Origin: Vermamoeba vermiformis
Lineage: Eukaryota; Tubulinea; Echinamoebida
NCBI GenBank assembly: GCA_045837725.1
Contig: JBEWZL010000136.1
Span: 62,001 to 126,000, forward strand
Reading direction: 5' to 3'
DNA length: 64,000 bases
Below are positions 12,254-23,081 of this stretch, piece after piece. A program made the position numbers and the translations under genes. Numbering within the stretch: position 1 is the stretch's first letter; each line of letters starts with the position of its first letter. The notes below the pieces were generated by a model, which was not told the DNA's origin, ran no database searches, and saw only the letters and a program-made list of their open reading frames with translations.

Positions 12254-12670
12254 TTATTTGTTCTTCATGGCGTTTGAGGCCTTGTCTTTAGCCTCAGTGA
12301 CTTTATTCTCGACCTTTGACTTCATAGTTGATGCACTATTAATGAAATCACGATAAGTACATGATTTTGCCACATCCGAAATTAATTTCAATTTTCAATT
12401 TCAATTTTAAAGCCTTACCTATCCTTAATATTGGAGCCAACATTTTCAGCAGCGTCTTTCATGTCACTCATAGCATGTTTAGCGTCTTTGCGAGCGTGTT
12501 CTAAGTCGCGTTTGGCTCGCATGTTCTTGTTGCGATTGTACATCCAATAACCTACGTTTAAATCGCTTAGCATTGCTTCAATAAGCAAATACTATCATAA
12601 TAATGAGCTTACCAAGGATACCACCGGCAGCGGCGAGGCCGAGAATAGTTCTGTTGCTCATTATGCTCAT
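12254..12670 (-). CDS. Small single-pass membrane protein, LEA/YtxH-like tail (copy 3)
   Basis: ATG 12670 (MSIMSNRTILGLAAAGGIL), introns 12552-12612 and 12336-12418, stop at 12254. After the membrane helix come GYWMYNRNKNMRAKRDLEHA and an amphipathic Lys/Ala/Glu-rich helix (HAMSDMKDAAENVGSNIKD, then STMKSKVENKVTEAKDKAS). Gene structure and sequence match copy 1 closely: same two intron positions and the same NRNK cluster. The three genes lie head-to-tail within about 1.6 kb, so they arose by tandem duplication. Cell location is unknown. The short helix with a positively charged flank would fit a membrane anchor with the charged tail in the cytosol, or an organelle membrane. Confidence 0.72.
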
Positions 12671-13245
12671 TTTGAGGTTGGATTTGGTTGTTAAGGTTTG
12701 TGGTTGTTTAAAGTGTTTGTATTTATGAAAGAGCTGTCGTTTCAATCTGTTTTATAGTTGCGCTGGTTTCAGTTTCAATCATATCTTTATGAAGAACACG
12801 CGAAAAACATAGTGGATCTCGCCCACTCGCTCAAACGCAAAAGGTACTGGAACTTTATCCAACGTGCTTGATTATAATTCTATTTCGTATACTGCATTGC
12901 AAATTGTAGACCTCGTAATTTATTGTATTTTTTTTAAATCCAATCTGAGCACGTACGTGAGCTGAACGGTAATTGAATGCACGGACGTGCATCGTTCAAA
13001 CAATAATATTTTTAATTATTATTATTAACTGAAACAAAAGGTTACTTGAAAAGGCGGGAGATTCGATCTCGATCTGCAACCTCAGGTTTCTCTTGGTTCA
13101 TTAGTTCTACACTTATTCAGAATTGTTCCTACACCAAAGAGATATTCCAATTGTTAATACTAATGTGGTAAGGAGTCAAATAACGATAAAAATACCATTT
13201 GTGATTTTTTATTTTGAGGCCACCAAATAGATCCACGAACACGAT
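12671..13245. other. Intergenic region
   Basis: About 575 bases between diverging genes. Short palindromes such as GCACGTACGTG near 12950 and an inverted ATGCAC/GTGCAT near 12977 are seen. No gene is supported. Confidence 0.45.
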
Positions 13246-15271
13246 ATGCTTAGCAGTCTAATATTTGTATTAGTATGCGTGCTTATTCTAGGATTGATCG
13301 TCTGGGAGTACCGCCAAAGACATCCGAAAACAGATCTAGCTTTGCCACCGATAATCGGCCCTTTTGAAATATTATTAAAGAAGAACGAGAACATTATTGC
13401 CTTATTTGGGAGGTTAAGAAAGAAATACGGCCCTTTATTCAGACTTCGAGTTCCCTTCTACGCGGATGCCGTGTTTCTAGTTGGTGGAGACATGTCGAGG
13501 CTTTATCATATGGTTAAAGAAGATGAAGCAAGCTTTAAATATGGATATCAGGTATTTTTGTGCTTTACGAATTAATTTTTTGCGGATCCCTAAATTAGAG
13601 TTGCTGATTTAATACTGAATCCACTGCCAATGATTATCTATGACTTCCTATTCAAAATTAATAATATATATAATTATAAGAGCGCTATTCTAACGCTATT
13701 CAGTTGTTCTTAACCCTTGGATTCGGCCCGACTCATATGAAAGAGTACGCGCGCGAGCCAGGCTTTATTCCAATCTTAGAACGAGCCTTTAGCAGAGAAC
13801 GATATAATCACTTTGCTAAAGTCACTCGAGCTGGCCATTTAAACTACATGAAGACGTTTTGGAACAACGACATCCAACAAGTCGATCTGTTTACCGAGAT
13901 GTATGCGCTCAACATCCGTTTGGTCATTAGGTAAGCATATTATATCCAATAGTTAAGCCCCTTATGCATTTTGAGACTGATTTGTTTCGCTTTATTTCGG
14001 GATCTGATCTGTTCTATTTTTAGAGCGTTTATTGGCGACATTGAAGAGGATAAATTGCTTCAATTAATCGAAACAGTAAAGTCTTTAGACTTGGAAGAGC
14101 GTGTTAAATCGATTTCAAGGGTCGTTCACAATTTCTCTCCTGCTGGCAGAAAAGAATTAGAGTGGCGTGATCTCGTCAAGGAACTCGTCAAATCTCGCGC
14201 TAATAGTATCAATGAAAATACGTCACTAGAGTTCCTGGATTTCTTGGTCAAAGAAACAACTGATGAGAAGGGTAAGCACATCCGATCCGTTACAAAATTG
14301 GATCTGGTTCTAACGTAATTTCAGGAGTGATCGATTATGGTCTTTTAACATCCCGCGTATTTGGGTTGATATTTGTGGCAATTTTGAACACTTTTGCAAC
14401 GAGTGCATGGTTCTTGTTCCGCGTGTTCGACAATCCTCAAATTGTAAGCGAATGCACCGTTACGTTTTATTGAATTCTGTTATTAATGCTCAATATAGTA
14501 TGCCAAAGTCAAGAAAGAACAAGAAGAGTACTATTCAATGCTTCAAGATCCGAATGCAGAACTCGGTACACTTCTCATCAACAAGTTTCCATTCAGTGAA
14601 AACTGCATCCGCGAAGTCGTTCGCACAAGTGTCGCTGGTATTTCATTCCGACGCGCAAAACAAGATTTTGTCCTAACAGAACACAACATTCAGTATTTGG
14701 TTCGAAAAGGTTCGTTTCTAGTCCATTTTTTGATCCCGTGCGGATCTGACACTTTACACGAATAGACTCGTACTTGATAATGCCGTACAGTACCATCACT
14801 AGAGATGCGGAAATACACCGTGACCCTGAAGTATTTCGACCTGAAAGATGGGACACTGAAGCTAAAGGTCCGTGTGAAAACGTTACTTTTGGAGCTGGTC
14901 GACATCCCTGTACTGGTACGTTGTAACGAATTTTTATTTCCTTTTATGGCAATTTTATGAGGAATTAGGATAGGCCATTTTTGACTCTCACATCTGCGTA
15001 GTATACATTCCTTATGAAGTTAAATTGAATGAGATCCGTTCTTTCTGCAATTTCATTTTTTGAGTGTTTTTCTAATATTTTTTGTTTGGTAGGGACCAAG
15101 TTCGCAATGCTGAATGTGAAGAACATTGCATTCAACTTGATGGCGCACTTCGATGTGAGTGTGCCTGGCAAAGCAGAAGACTACATGCCCAAGTTGCAAC
15201 ACATGGGTGTGTTCAGACCTATTAAACCGGTCATATTCACGCTTAAGAAGCGAAAGGAGATTATTGTGTGA
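13246..15271 (+). CDS. Cytochrome P450, membrane-anchored (copy 1)
   Basis: ATG 13246 gives an N-terminal membrane anchor (MLSSLIFVLVCVLILGLIVW), then a basic stretch and a proline-rich hinge (LALPPIIGP). Exons 13246-13551 and 13704-13930, then one from 14024, are followed by five more to TGA at 15271, about 480 residues in all, normal for a microsomal P450. The ExxR pair is in CIREVVRTS, a PERF-like motif is FRPERW, and the heme loop is FGAGRHPCTG with the Cys ligand. The I-helix reads VAILNTFATSAWFLF and lacks the usual acid-Thr pair, as in CYP7/CYP8-type enzymes. The family oxidises lipids or sterols using electrons from a reductase; the substrate here is unknown. The last part (about 14350-15260) is almost the same as in the P450 at 20.1-22.1 kb. 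Confidence 0.9.
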
Positions 15272-15389
15272 AAAAACTGACGTCATGAATTTATAAAGCA
15301 ATTTCCTAATATGGTTATCTCGCCTTTTCTCCGTTACTCCGTCGTGAACAAAAATTTTTCATTAATTGTGTTATTTCAATACAAACAAT

Positions 15390-16843
15390 ATGCAAGCCGC
15401 ACTTCAATTGTGGAGAGGATTAAGCACTGTAGGTAAAATTGCTACAGCTGCTGTTGTTGCCGTACCAACACTCTACGGAGTCAAAAAGGTAAATACATCT
15501 GCTTTAGAAAAGATTTTTAATTAAATTAATTAATTAAATTATCTTAGTTTGTTGCTGGAGGAGTCAATAAGCACCGTCCTGACCTCACTGGAAAGGTTCG
15601 TAATAAAAATTTTTCCACTCGCAAAATCTTTTTGCATTGATCTGAATTGAATAAATATTAGGTAGCTCTTATTACTGGTGCAAATACTGGTATTGGGTTA
15701 GAGACCGCAAAATACTTGGCTAAATTAAATTGCGAGGTCCTTGTCAGTAAGTAACACGGTCTTTTTGTAACTCGACAGATCCCAAACTCAGCGAAAAAGT
15801 TTTTAATTTTCTACCAAATATATACAATAAACAATTACTAACGAATTTATTTTACTATAGCCGTTCGCGATGACAAAAAAGGTCTCGAGACCACCAAAAA
15901 AATCAAAGAAGGCGTTCCCAGTGCTAAAACTGATTACTTCAAGATGGAAATGTCTAATTTAAAGAGTGTACGTGATTGCGTTGAAGAATATAAGAAAAGA
16001 ACCAATAACAAGAAGATTGACTTTGTCATCGAGAACGCCGGTGTAATGGTAAGGCTTAAAATGTTTCTTTTAAGAATAAGTACCGTATAATCATATACTA
16101 TAGTATTTGTTAACATGAGATTTCCTTTTATACTCGCTAATTGAATTATTATTGGACAGATCCCGCCGTACACCAAGACTGACGACGGATTTGAGCTTCA
16201 ATTCGGAGTTAACCATTTAGCTCACTTCTTATTGGTCGATTTATTGCTCAAGAACAACCTCGTTAACGAGCCTGGCCGCGTTGTTGTCGTTTCATCGTAC
16301 GGCCATAATTTCGCAACCGCCGGCATCCAGTTCGACGATTTGAACTTCGAGAAGGGCTACAATAGAGTTAAGGCATATGGACAGAGCAAACTTGCTAACA
16401 TTTTGTTCGCGAAAGAGCTTACTAAGCGAATGAAAGGCAAGGACATTATCGCCGTTTCGCTGCATCCAGGTTCAGGTGCGTTTTCATGAATCAAATTTTC
16501 CGTACCAAATATTAATTTAGCATTTATTATAGTCAAAACTGAATTGAGCCGACACGTGCCAAAGTTTATTTCAGTTCCTTTGACTTTCTTGATCAGCTTC
16601 TTTATGAAATCACCTTACGAAGGTGCTCAGGTACGCAAAAAATGAATTTTGGCTTGTCCCTCTAAAATTTTAACGAAATTGACTATCTAGACCACTTTGC
16701 ACTGTGCGTTGTCGCCGGATATTGAAGCAGGCGCATACTACAGCGACTGCAAGGCCGTGAAGCCATCAAAGTACGCGCTCGATGAAGCAACGGCCTCAAA
16801 ACTTTGGGACGTCAGCGAGAAACTCGTTGGTTTGCGCGATTAA
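15390..16843 (+). CDS. Short-chain dehydrogenase/reductase, retinol-dehydrogenase-like
   Basis: ATG 15390 (MQAALQLWRGLSTVGKIATA) gives a hydrophobic N-terminus that could be a membrane anchor or targeting sequence. Eight exons in all; the stop is at 16843. The nucleotide-binding motif TGANTGIG follows VALI, IENAGVM stands for the usual NNAG, VVVVSSYGH carries the catalytic Ser, and AYGQSKLANILF carries the YxxxK pair. This matches the RDH11-14/WWOX/DHRS group, which use NADP(H) or NAD(H) to interconvert alcohols and ketones or aldehydes. Its C-terminal part (SLHPG, then VKTELSRHVP and SPYEGAQT) also fits that group. It lies about 120 bases after a P450 on the same strand, which fits lipid or retinoid-like oxidation, but co-regulation is only a guess. 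Confidence 0.9.
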
Positions 16844-16941
16844 AAAGAAGATCTCTCGATCGTCCTTTCTAGCGTACGCCACTATAAACAGTTCAGAACC
16901 GTCTTGTATATAATTACTTGATTCGTATTCTTCCTGTTTTA

Positions 16942-18370
16942 TTAAGACGTAGTTATGGCCAGGTTCGGCCTAGCACTAGCACTGCGAGCGTTGATCTGCT
17001 GGCCGTCTTCTCTGAAGAGAATCATCTTTCGCATAAACTCTCTCGCTTCTTCATTCTCCACGTGTTGTTCCTCTTCGTTTCCAGCATACTAATTGCAGTC
17101 CTTGTGATAAATTGGAAGTTGCCATATTTTTTGTGGGTATTGAGGCATTGCTTGCGGTCAGGGCGCCAAATGAAGTGCACTCGCGGATCGTCCTTGGCAG
17201 GTTTGAGCGACGTGGGATCTAGTTTCTGCCAAGGAATAGATCCATGGTCGTCGTCAATGTTGAAGTCCAGGGCATTGCAGCATATATTTGATGTACTTGG
17301 TAGATTCGCGAATCATCTTTGGCAGATTTGAGCGATGAGGGATCAAGTGGCTGCCAGGTCGTCGTCGACAACGGTGAAGTCTCAAGGGCAATGAAGGCAA
17401 TCATGTTGTGTCTGTCCGTTTTTTGTAGGGCTATAATTGCTTGTCGCACGAGTTGGTTCACCAGGGTCTTCTTTCGCCAACTCTTTCCAGCGACGCAGTC
17501 TGATCGACAGCAGCGTCGGCGCGCAGTGTTCTTTCGAAATTAAATATTTAATAACGTCGGAGAATGCAAGGTACCAATTACTTACTTATACACGTAACGT
17601 TTTCCGTTATCCGTGTTAGGATTGTTGATGTTGCCATAATGTTCGTAACTAAATAGTTAATTATGGTCCAAGGACAAGCGAATAACACCCTCTTGTCAAT
17701 TAAAAATTTGCCGCACAAATCAAACCAATATAACGTCTCAAAACTACTAAAACAGTGCCTTACCGAAGAGCGTTGTCCTCTGCTAGAGAGCTCCTCTTCA
17801 TTCTTTTTTAGTGTACAAACAGGTTCGGAGTAATCTTGCAATCATTGTCTTGAAGCCAGGTTGGAGTGCCGTGTGGAACAGCTTAAGAATTGCATCCGGT
17901 TGCGGGACCATATTGTGGTAAGAACTTGATCCTCCAGTTGACCAAGGAACAGGTTCGTCGATGCGGCGGATGTATCTGTTGTTCCATTCATTGTTGTAAA
18001 GCCAACTGAAGGTCAAAAAAGGTCAGAACTTTAGCCGGTACAAACAGTCCCGACACGGAGCAGACAACTGGAGTGTCCGAGAGGTTTTAGGAGTGTGATT
18101 TAATTACTTACTTTCTCTCCGTGGAATGCTCTTTCTTTTGATCGGGTATGTTGTTGCTCTTTTCAGAAAAGTTCAAGACTTTTCGCGCCTACTCGGCTGC
18201 ATTGCGATGCTAATATCAGCTATCAACTATTATTACAAATGCCTTGAAGTTGAAGTGTATAGGACTTACTTGTTGGGCAGTAAGGTCATTGTACGAGTAC
18301 TTTTTCGGCCGTTATCAATCTGAAGCCTAACTTTCGAACCACTTTTGCTCTCGTTGGCGACGCTGCTCAT
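16942..18370 (-). CDS. Probable multi-exon gene, unknown product
   Basis: Two 3' exons are well supported by phase and a repeat: 17181-17225 (KLDPTSLKPAKDDPR) and 16942-17088 (YAGNEEEQHVENEEAREFMR to the stop at 16942). An exon ending at 17297 reads TTTWQPLDPSSLKSAKDDSR, a clear repeat of the KLDP exon. Upstream, an open segment at 17798-18016 reads WLYNNEWNNRYIRRIDEPVP and continues WSTGGSSSYHNMVPQPDA. ATG 18370 opens MSSVANESKSGSKVRLQIDN before a GTAAG donor. I could not join the middle exons in one frame, so the 5' half is tentative and might be a separate gene. No known domain was recognised. The exons are judged coding from open frame, splice signals and internal repeat only. Confidence 0.4.
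17181..17395 (-). repeat. Imperfect tandem duplication of about 100-115 bp across an exon and intron
   Basis: Two copies of a segment encoding a WQ-LDP-SLK-AKDD-R motif lie side by side (about 17181-17285 and 17300-17395). The first part of the downstream copy now falls inside the apparent intron 17226-17296. Confidence 0.6.
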
Positions 18371-18776
18371 TCTCACAATGCAAATCTGAATTTTAAGTGT
18401 TGTGTTTTTAGGATTGACATATGCACAAGCTTGGACAATTGGCAAAAAAAGAGTCGATGAGGGATCCTATCAGTACAGACTAGTTAATTCTAGTTGCATC
18501 TCTCATTATAATGAACAATTACTTACCTAGGTTGCCTGCGTTGGTTGTGTTTTGATGTTCATTTGGAGTTCTTAAACTATACCTTACGAACTTCTTGAAC
18601 AATTGCCTTAACAGATCGATCTAGCAACAGAACAATTAGAATAAGACGCGAGCTTGTCCAATAGGTTCCAATCTCATCTAATTAGCCAAACTTATTTGTG
18701 TACTTTCGCTGGTATTTTTGTTGAGGTACTTTGCGAAGGCATCCCTGTCTGCCTGTAGTTCTAAACTCCCATTAGA

Positions 18777-19041
18777 GCTGCGAACAGATCAAGCACCCCG
18801 CAAGTACATGAAGAGCAGCTTGGTGCAAGTATCGTCAACTACGCGCACTTAGAAAACCAGGAGATACAAACGAGATTAATGGAATGGAGGGATGATGAGG
18901 TAGCTCTTTATGCCAAACAACTTCGAAAACTCATTACGACGTTCAATGGTTCTAGAGATGAAATTAAATGCAAAATATTGCCCGATAACTGTACACCCGA
19001 TCGAAGCCGTAAACCGTACAAGCAACAAATAGTCTTGGGTT
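18777..19041 (+). CDS. Orphan coding-like terminal exon, unknown product
   Basis: After a TTAG acceptor near 18776 a frame of about 88 codons reads AANRSSTPQVHEEQLGASIV, then NYAHLENQEIQTRLMEWRDD and EVALYAKQLRKLITTFNG, ending with TAG at 19041. A GTACTTTGCG donor about 50 bases upstream matches a donor used in the PHF10-like gene. The composition is protein-like (amphipathic, charged helices), so I regard it as a real last exon. The start and earlier exons were not found; a possible ATG lies near 18420. No domain recognised. Confidence 0.35.
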
Positions 19042-20089
19042 AGCTGAGAAATAGACCGATTTTAACTAAGTTCTACGACTATTGAGGATCGAATTTGACG
19101 TACGCGAGTCAATTTGAGATTAAGTAAACCTCGAAGTAAGATTCGAGGTTGGATGCGCATCCACAAAAAAATTTATAAATCTTCTAACGATTTTAAAAAT
19201 TGAAAAGGGAGTTAAAACTATTACTATATGATTGCTTGTACTTATTGAGCTATATAAATTAATTTTAAAAAACTTACGTAGCGAGTTTGACCCACATCTC
19301 GGCTAGATCTCGCTCTTTGTCGCGCCGTTTGCATTCAATGCTTGCCAAGCATCTCTTCTAAAATATTAGATAAAGTAGTTAGTATAGAGATCCGTCTAAA
19401 ATAGTAGGTAGCAGCAAAAGAAATAATCAAGTCCGGATCTCGGTGCTAGAGAGTTCCAAGCTGTACCAGCTGACTCGAGGTACCTAATGTACTACTACGG
19501 ATATGATCTATAGTACTTACTCTTGGAGGTGCATGCTTTGTGGTCAGTTGGAGCGCGTTACAAATGATTGAAATGAAAAATCCCGCGTTTTTTTACGTTT
19601 TGGTCAAACTAAGTCAACAACAATCCAACCAATCACAAAAAACCAGTTATTATTACCGTGGCGTAAATAATTCAACAGCGATTATCAACAGTTAGGATGG
19701 ATCGAACAATCTTTGTGTTAATCTTCGTTTTAAAACGGTATGAGATTGAATTTTTTATTCCAAATAGCTTTGAATAGCTAATTCGGACCAAATATTAATT
19801 ATTAGCAGTAGTAATTACTATTTTTGCGATTATCTACACAAAATGAAGACTACAGAATCTATTTAATCTTCGACCAGATTTGATTTTTAAATTGGTCCTA
19901 TTATTCTGCAATAGTCAATTTCAATCAGTTTAGCAAGCAATTTATTCGTAATCGATTTAGTTATTTTAGACTTAAATGGCAAAAAATTATCTCGCGACTG
20001 TTGTGGATTGAGTCTCGCGTCTTAACACGTGTTATTTCGCCAACAAATTCATTCGGACATTTTATTCTCAATTACTATTCGATGACCAA
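19042..20089. other. Long intergenic or unresolved region
   Basis: AT-rich, with no convincing full gene. On the minus strand, about 19276-19361 reads KRCLASIECKRRDKERDLAE between a TTAG acceptor and a GTAAG donor, so a short exon is possible, but no partner exons could be joined. The last 300 bases before the P450 show nothing beyond AT-rich sequence. Confidence 0.35.
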
Positions 20090-22051
20090 ATGTTATTAAC
20101 GATATTTTTGTTATTTGTAGCCGCCGCATTTTGTTTAGCTTTGTATGAGTACAAACAGCGGCATCCGAGTTCTGAAACACCGTTGCCACCTCTCATAGGC
20201 TTCTCGGAGTTATCAGCCCAACATGGAGAGTCATTAGACGTCGTATTTAACCGTGTTAAAGCGAAGCATGGTCAAGTATTCCGACTGCGCATCCCGTTCT
20301 ACACTAATGTGATAGTCACTGTGGGTGGAAGTGCTTCAAAAATATATCATATGCTCAAAGAAGACGATGCTGGCTTTTACTACGGAATGAGAGTAAGTAC
20401 ATCTCATTTTGAATCACCGGCTTTACGGATTTAGATCGGTGAACATTTTCTTTGGCACAAATTTAATAATATCACTGTAAATGCATCGTATCAGACCTAT
20501 TAACCTTATTTTGAAGATTTTTTCATTCCTTGGATTCGGTCCGTCGCACCATAAAGCCAATGTTCGAGAGCCGAATCTTACTGCCCTCTTAGAAAAAGCT
20601 TTTAGCCGCGAGCGCCATAATCATTTTGCTAAAGTAACAAGGACTGGTCATTTGAATTATATGGCTCGCTTTTGGAACCAAGAAGTTCAGCAAGTCGATC
20701 TGTTCAAAGAGATGTACGAACTCAATGTACGGCTTGTAGTTAGGTAAGCTCCATAATGGTCCCCTTAACGAATTTGATTTCTTCTTCAGATTTTGTGATT
20801 TGTTGGCACTTGAGGTCGCGTGGCACGTTTCCGGATTTAACTTCTTGTTTTTAGATCTTTTATGGGCGAGATGCAAGAGAAGCAATTGGAGCAGCTTATC
20901 GATACTATCAAACACTTGGACTTAGAAGAGCGAATTAAATCAGTTTCGACCATCGTTCATAACTTCTCTTGGAACGGCAGAAAAGACTTGGAAAAACATT
21001 GGTTCGCGACGGTGGATCTCGTCAAAGAATTGGTCCAGATAAGGAAAAATGCGCCCAGTGAATCTGCCTCTGTTGAATTCTTCGATTTTATTGTTAAAGA
21101 GACTACTGACAACCAAGGTAAGAGTTTCAGATTTCGCTATCATTTTGTAAAACAACGTTGTTTTTCCTAAATAGGCAATGTTGATTACGAACTGCTCACA
21201 TCAAGAGTCTTTGGTACTATTTTTGTGGCAGTTTTGAACACTTTTGCAACGAGTGCATGGTTCTTGTTCCGCGTGTTCGACAATCCTCAAATTGTAAGCG
21301 AATGCGTTAAGTGTTAATTCTGTTATTAATGTTCAATATAGTATGCCAAAGTCAAGAAAGAACAAGGAGAGTACTATTCAATGCTTCAAGATCCGAATGC
21401 AGAACTCGGTACACTTCTCATCAACAAGTTTCCATTCAGTGAAAACTGCATCCGCGAAGTCGTTCGAACAAGCGTTGCTGGTATTTCATTCCGACGTGCA
21501 AAGCGAGATTTCGTGTTGCATGACCCTGATAATAACAAAGACTTCTTTGTTCCGAGAGGTAAAGTCAAGTTTTTTTCGCGTGTGGATCTGACACTTTGCA
21601 CGAACAGACTCGTACTTGATGATGCCTTATAATACTATTGTTAGAGATGGTAGTATATGGTCTGACCCTGAAGTATTTCGACCGGAAAGATTTGAAACTG
21701 AAGCTAAAGGGCCATGTGAAAACGTTACTTTTGGAGCTGGTCGACATCCCTGTACTGGTACGTTGTAACGAATTTTTATTTCCTTTTATGGCAAGTTTAG
21801 CGAGGAGTCCTCGTTAATAGAGTGTTTCTAAATCGGTTGTTTGCAATAATTTTAACGTATTTTGTTCCATAGGCACCAAGTTCGCGATGCTGAATGTGAA
21901 GAACATTGCATTCAACTTGATGGCGTACTTCGATGTGAGTGTGCCTGGCAAAGCCGAAGACTACATGCCCAAGTTGCAGCCTATGGGCGTGTTCAGACCT
22001 ATTAAACCGGTCATATTCACGTTAAGAAAGCGAAAACCGATCGAAGGATAA
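20090..22051 (+). CDS. Cytochrome P450, membrane-anchored (copy 2)
   Basis: ATG 20090 starts an anchor (MLLTIFLLFVAAAFCLALYE) and hinge (TPLPPLIG). Eight exons, same intron positions as the P450 at 13.2 kb, stop at 22051. Key motifs: ExxR in CIREVVRTS, FRPERF, heme loop FGAGRHPCTG, I-helix VAVLNTFATSAWFLF without the acid-Thr pair. The N-terminal two thirds has clearly diverged from copy 1 (PSETPLPPLIGFSEL against KTDLALPPIIGPFEI), while the last third is almost identical at both protein and DNA level. It keeps a few residues that copy 1 lacks (for example HWFATVDLVKEL, where copy 1 has EWRDLVKEL, and HDPDNNKDFFVPR). Role as for copy 1: a microsomal monooxygenase or isomerase of unknown substrate; differing substrate-recognition regions suggest different substrates. 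Confidence 0.9.
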
Positions 22052-22153
22052 ATAAAAAATTGATGTTTTTTTAATTAATTTCATCGAGAGCTCTGCAACA
22101 AGAGCGCTTAACATTTTACTCCTAATATTAGCAAATACTATTAATTGGTCAAT

Positions 22154-22933
22154 ATGGAGACTGTAGTTAGTCTGATCGACAAGAATGTCAAATCCAGGTA
22201 TTATAATTTTCCAAATATTATTTTAATATTTTACCTATGCATAATATGTTATAATTCTACTATTCCCTCGTTTAATTGTCGTATTTGAGCCGTTTAATTA
22301 ATTTTAACAATTATTTTGATTTTAAATTAAAAAGTGTTGACCTCATTTCCACAGAGTTAGCTCCACGTTAAATAGAAAAGTCAAAGAATTTGGTAAAGAA
22401 AAAATGTTCGATGGATCTAGCGAAACATGTTGGAACTCAGATCAGGTAGCGTTTGCAGTGATGTTTACAGTCCTATATTTGGCTAATACGATATTAAGGG
22501 ATCTCCTCAATATGTAGCATTAGAATTTGCAACAAATGTTAAGCTGGCAGAACTACGGATCATGTTTCAAGGTGGATTTGTTGGTCAAGTACGTTCGCTG
22601 CGCACCTTATGCATCTTTTTGTATTAATCCTTTAATAATAAGACATATTACTGATAATTTATTGCTAGGAATGCAAATTAATGGTAGCTGGACCGGACGC
22701 GAAAATGATTGAAATTATGACTTTCGAACCAAACGACGATAATACATTACAGGTACGATATGAGTTATTCCCGTATATAGCACTAATCAACAGATACTAA
22801 TAATCCTTATAAGAGCTTTCCTATAACGTGGGAAGGAACGACAAATCGGATCCAAATCATTTTTACGAAGAGCACAGATTTCTACGGACGAATAACAATA
22901 TACAAATTAGATGTATTAGGACAACAAGTATAA
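22154..22933 (+). CDS. NR2C2AP: NR2C2AP (TRA16)-like discoidin-fold protein
   Basis: Five exons: 22154-22197, 22355-22445, 22499-22588, 22669-22752 and 22814-22933, all GT-AG and in phase. The product is about 142 residues, the same size as animal NR2C2AP. Conserved stretches are RVSSTLNRKVKEFGKEKMFD, ETCWNSDQGSPQYVALEFAT, LRIMFQGGFVGQ, FEPNDDNTLQSFPI and TDFYGRITIYKLDVLG. The family is a small F5/8-type-C (discoidin-like) beta-sandwich. The human protein was named for binding the nuclear receptor NR2C2, but a wide spread in protists means its basic role is something else and is not known. Nothing in the neighbours explains it. Assignment by sequence pattern is strong. Confidence 0.9.
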
Positions 22934-23081
22934 TGAACGCAATTTTCAAAACAATATCTCTCTCTGCAAGCAAAAGATCCGGATCTGACATTAGAATGCA
23001 ACAGAGTTTCATTCTTACAGTACAATAACACTATACTCGGCGATTATAAAATTAAATAGCCTAATAAGGCAACAGCGACTT

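Noticed and set aside
18126-18323. Hydrophobic open frame on the plus strand
   Set aside because: It is antisense to the likely first exons of the 16.9-18.4 kb gene and its hydrophobicity follows from T-rich sequence.
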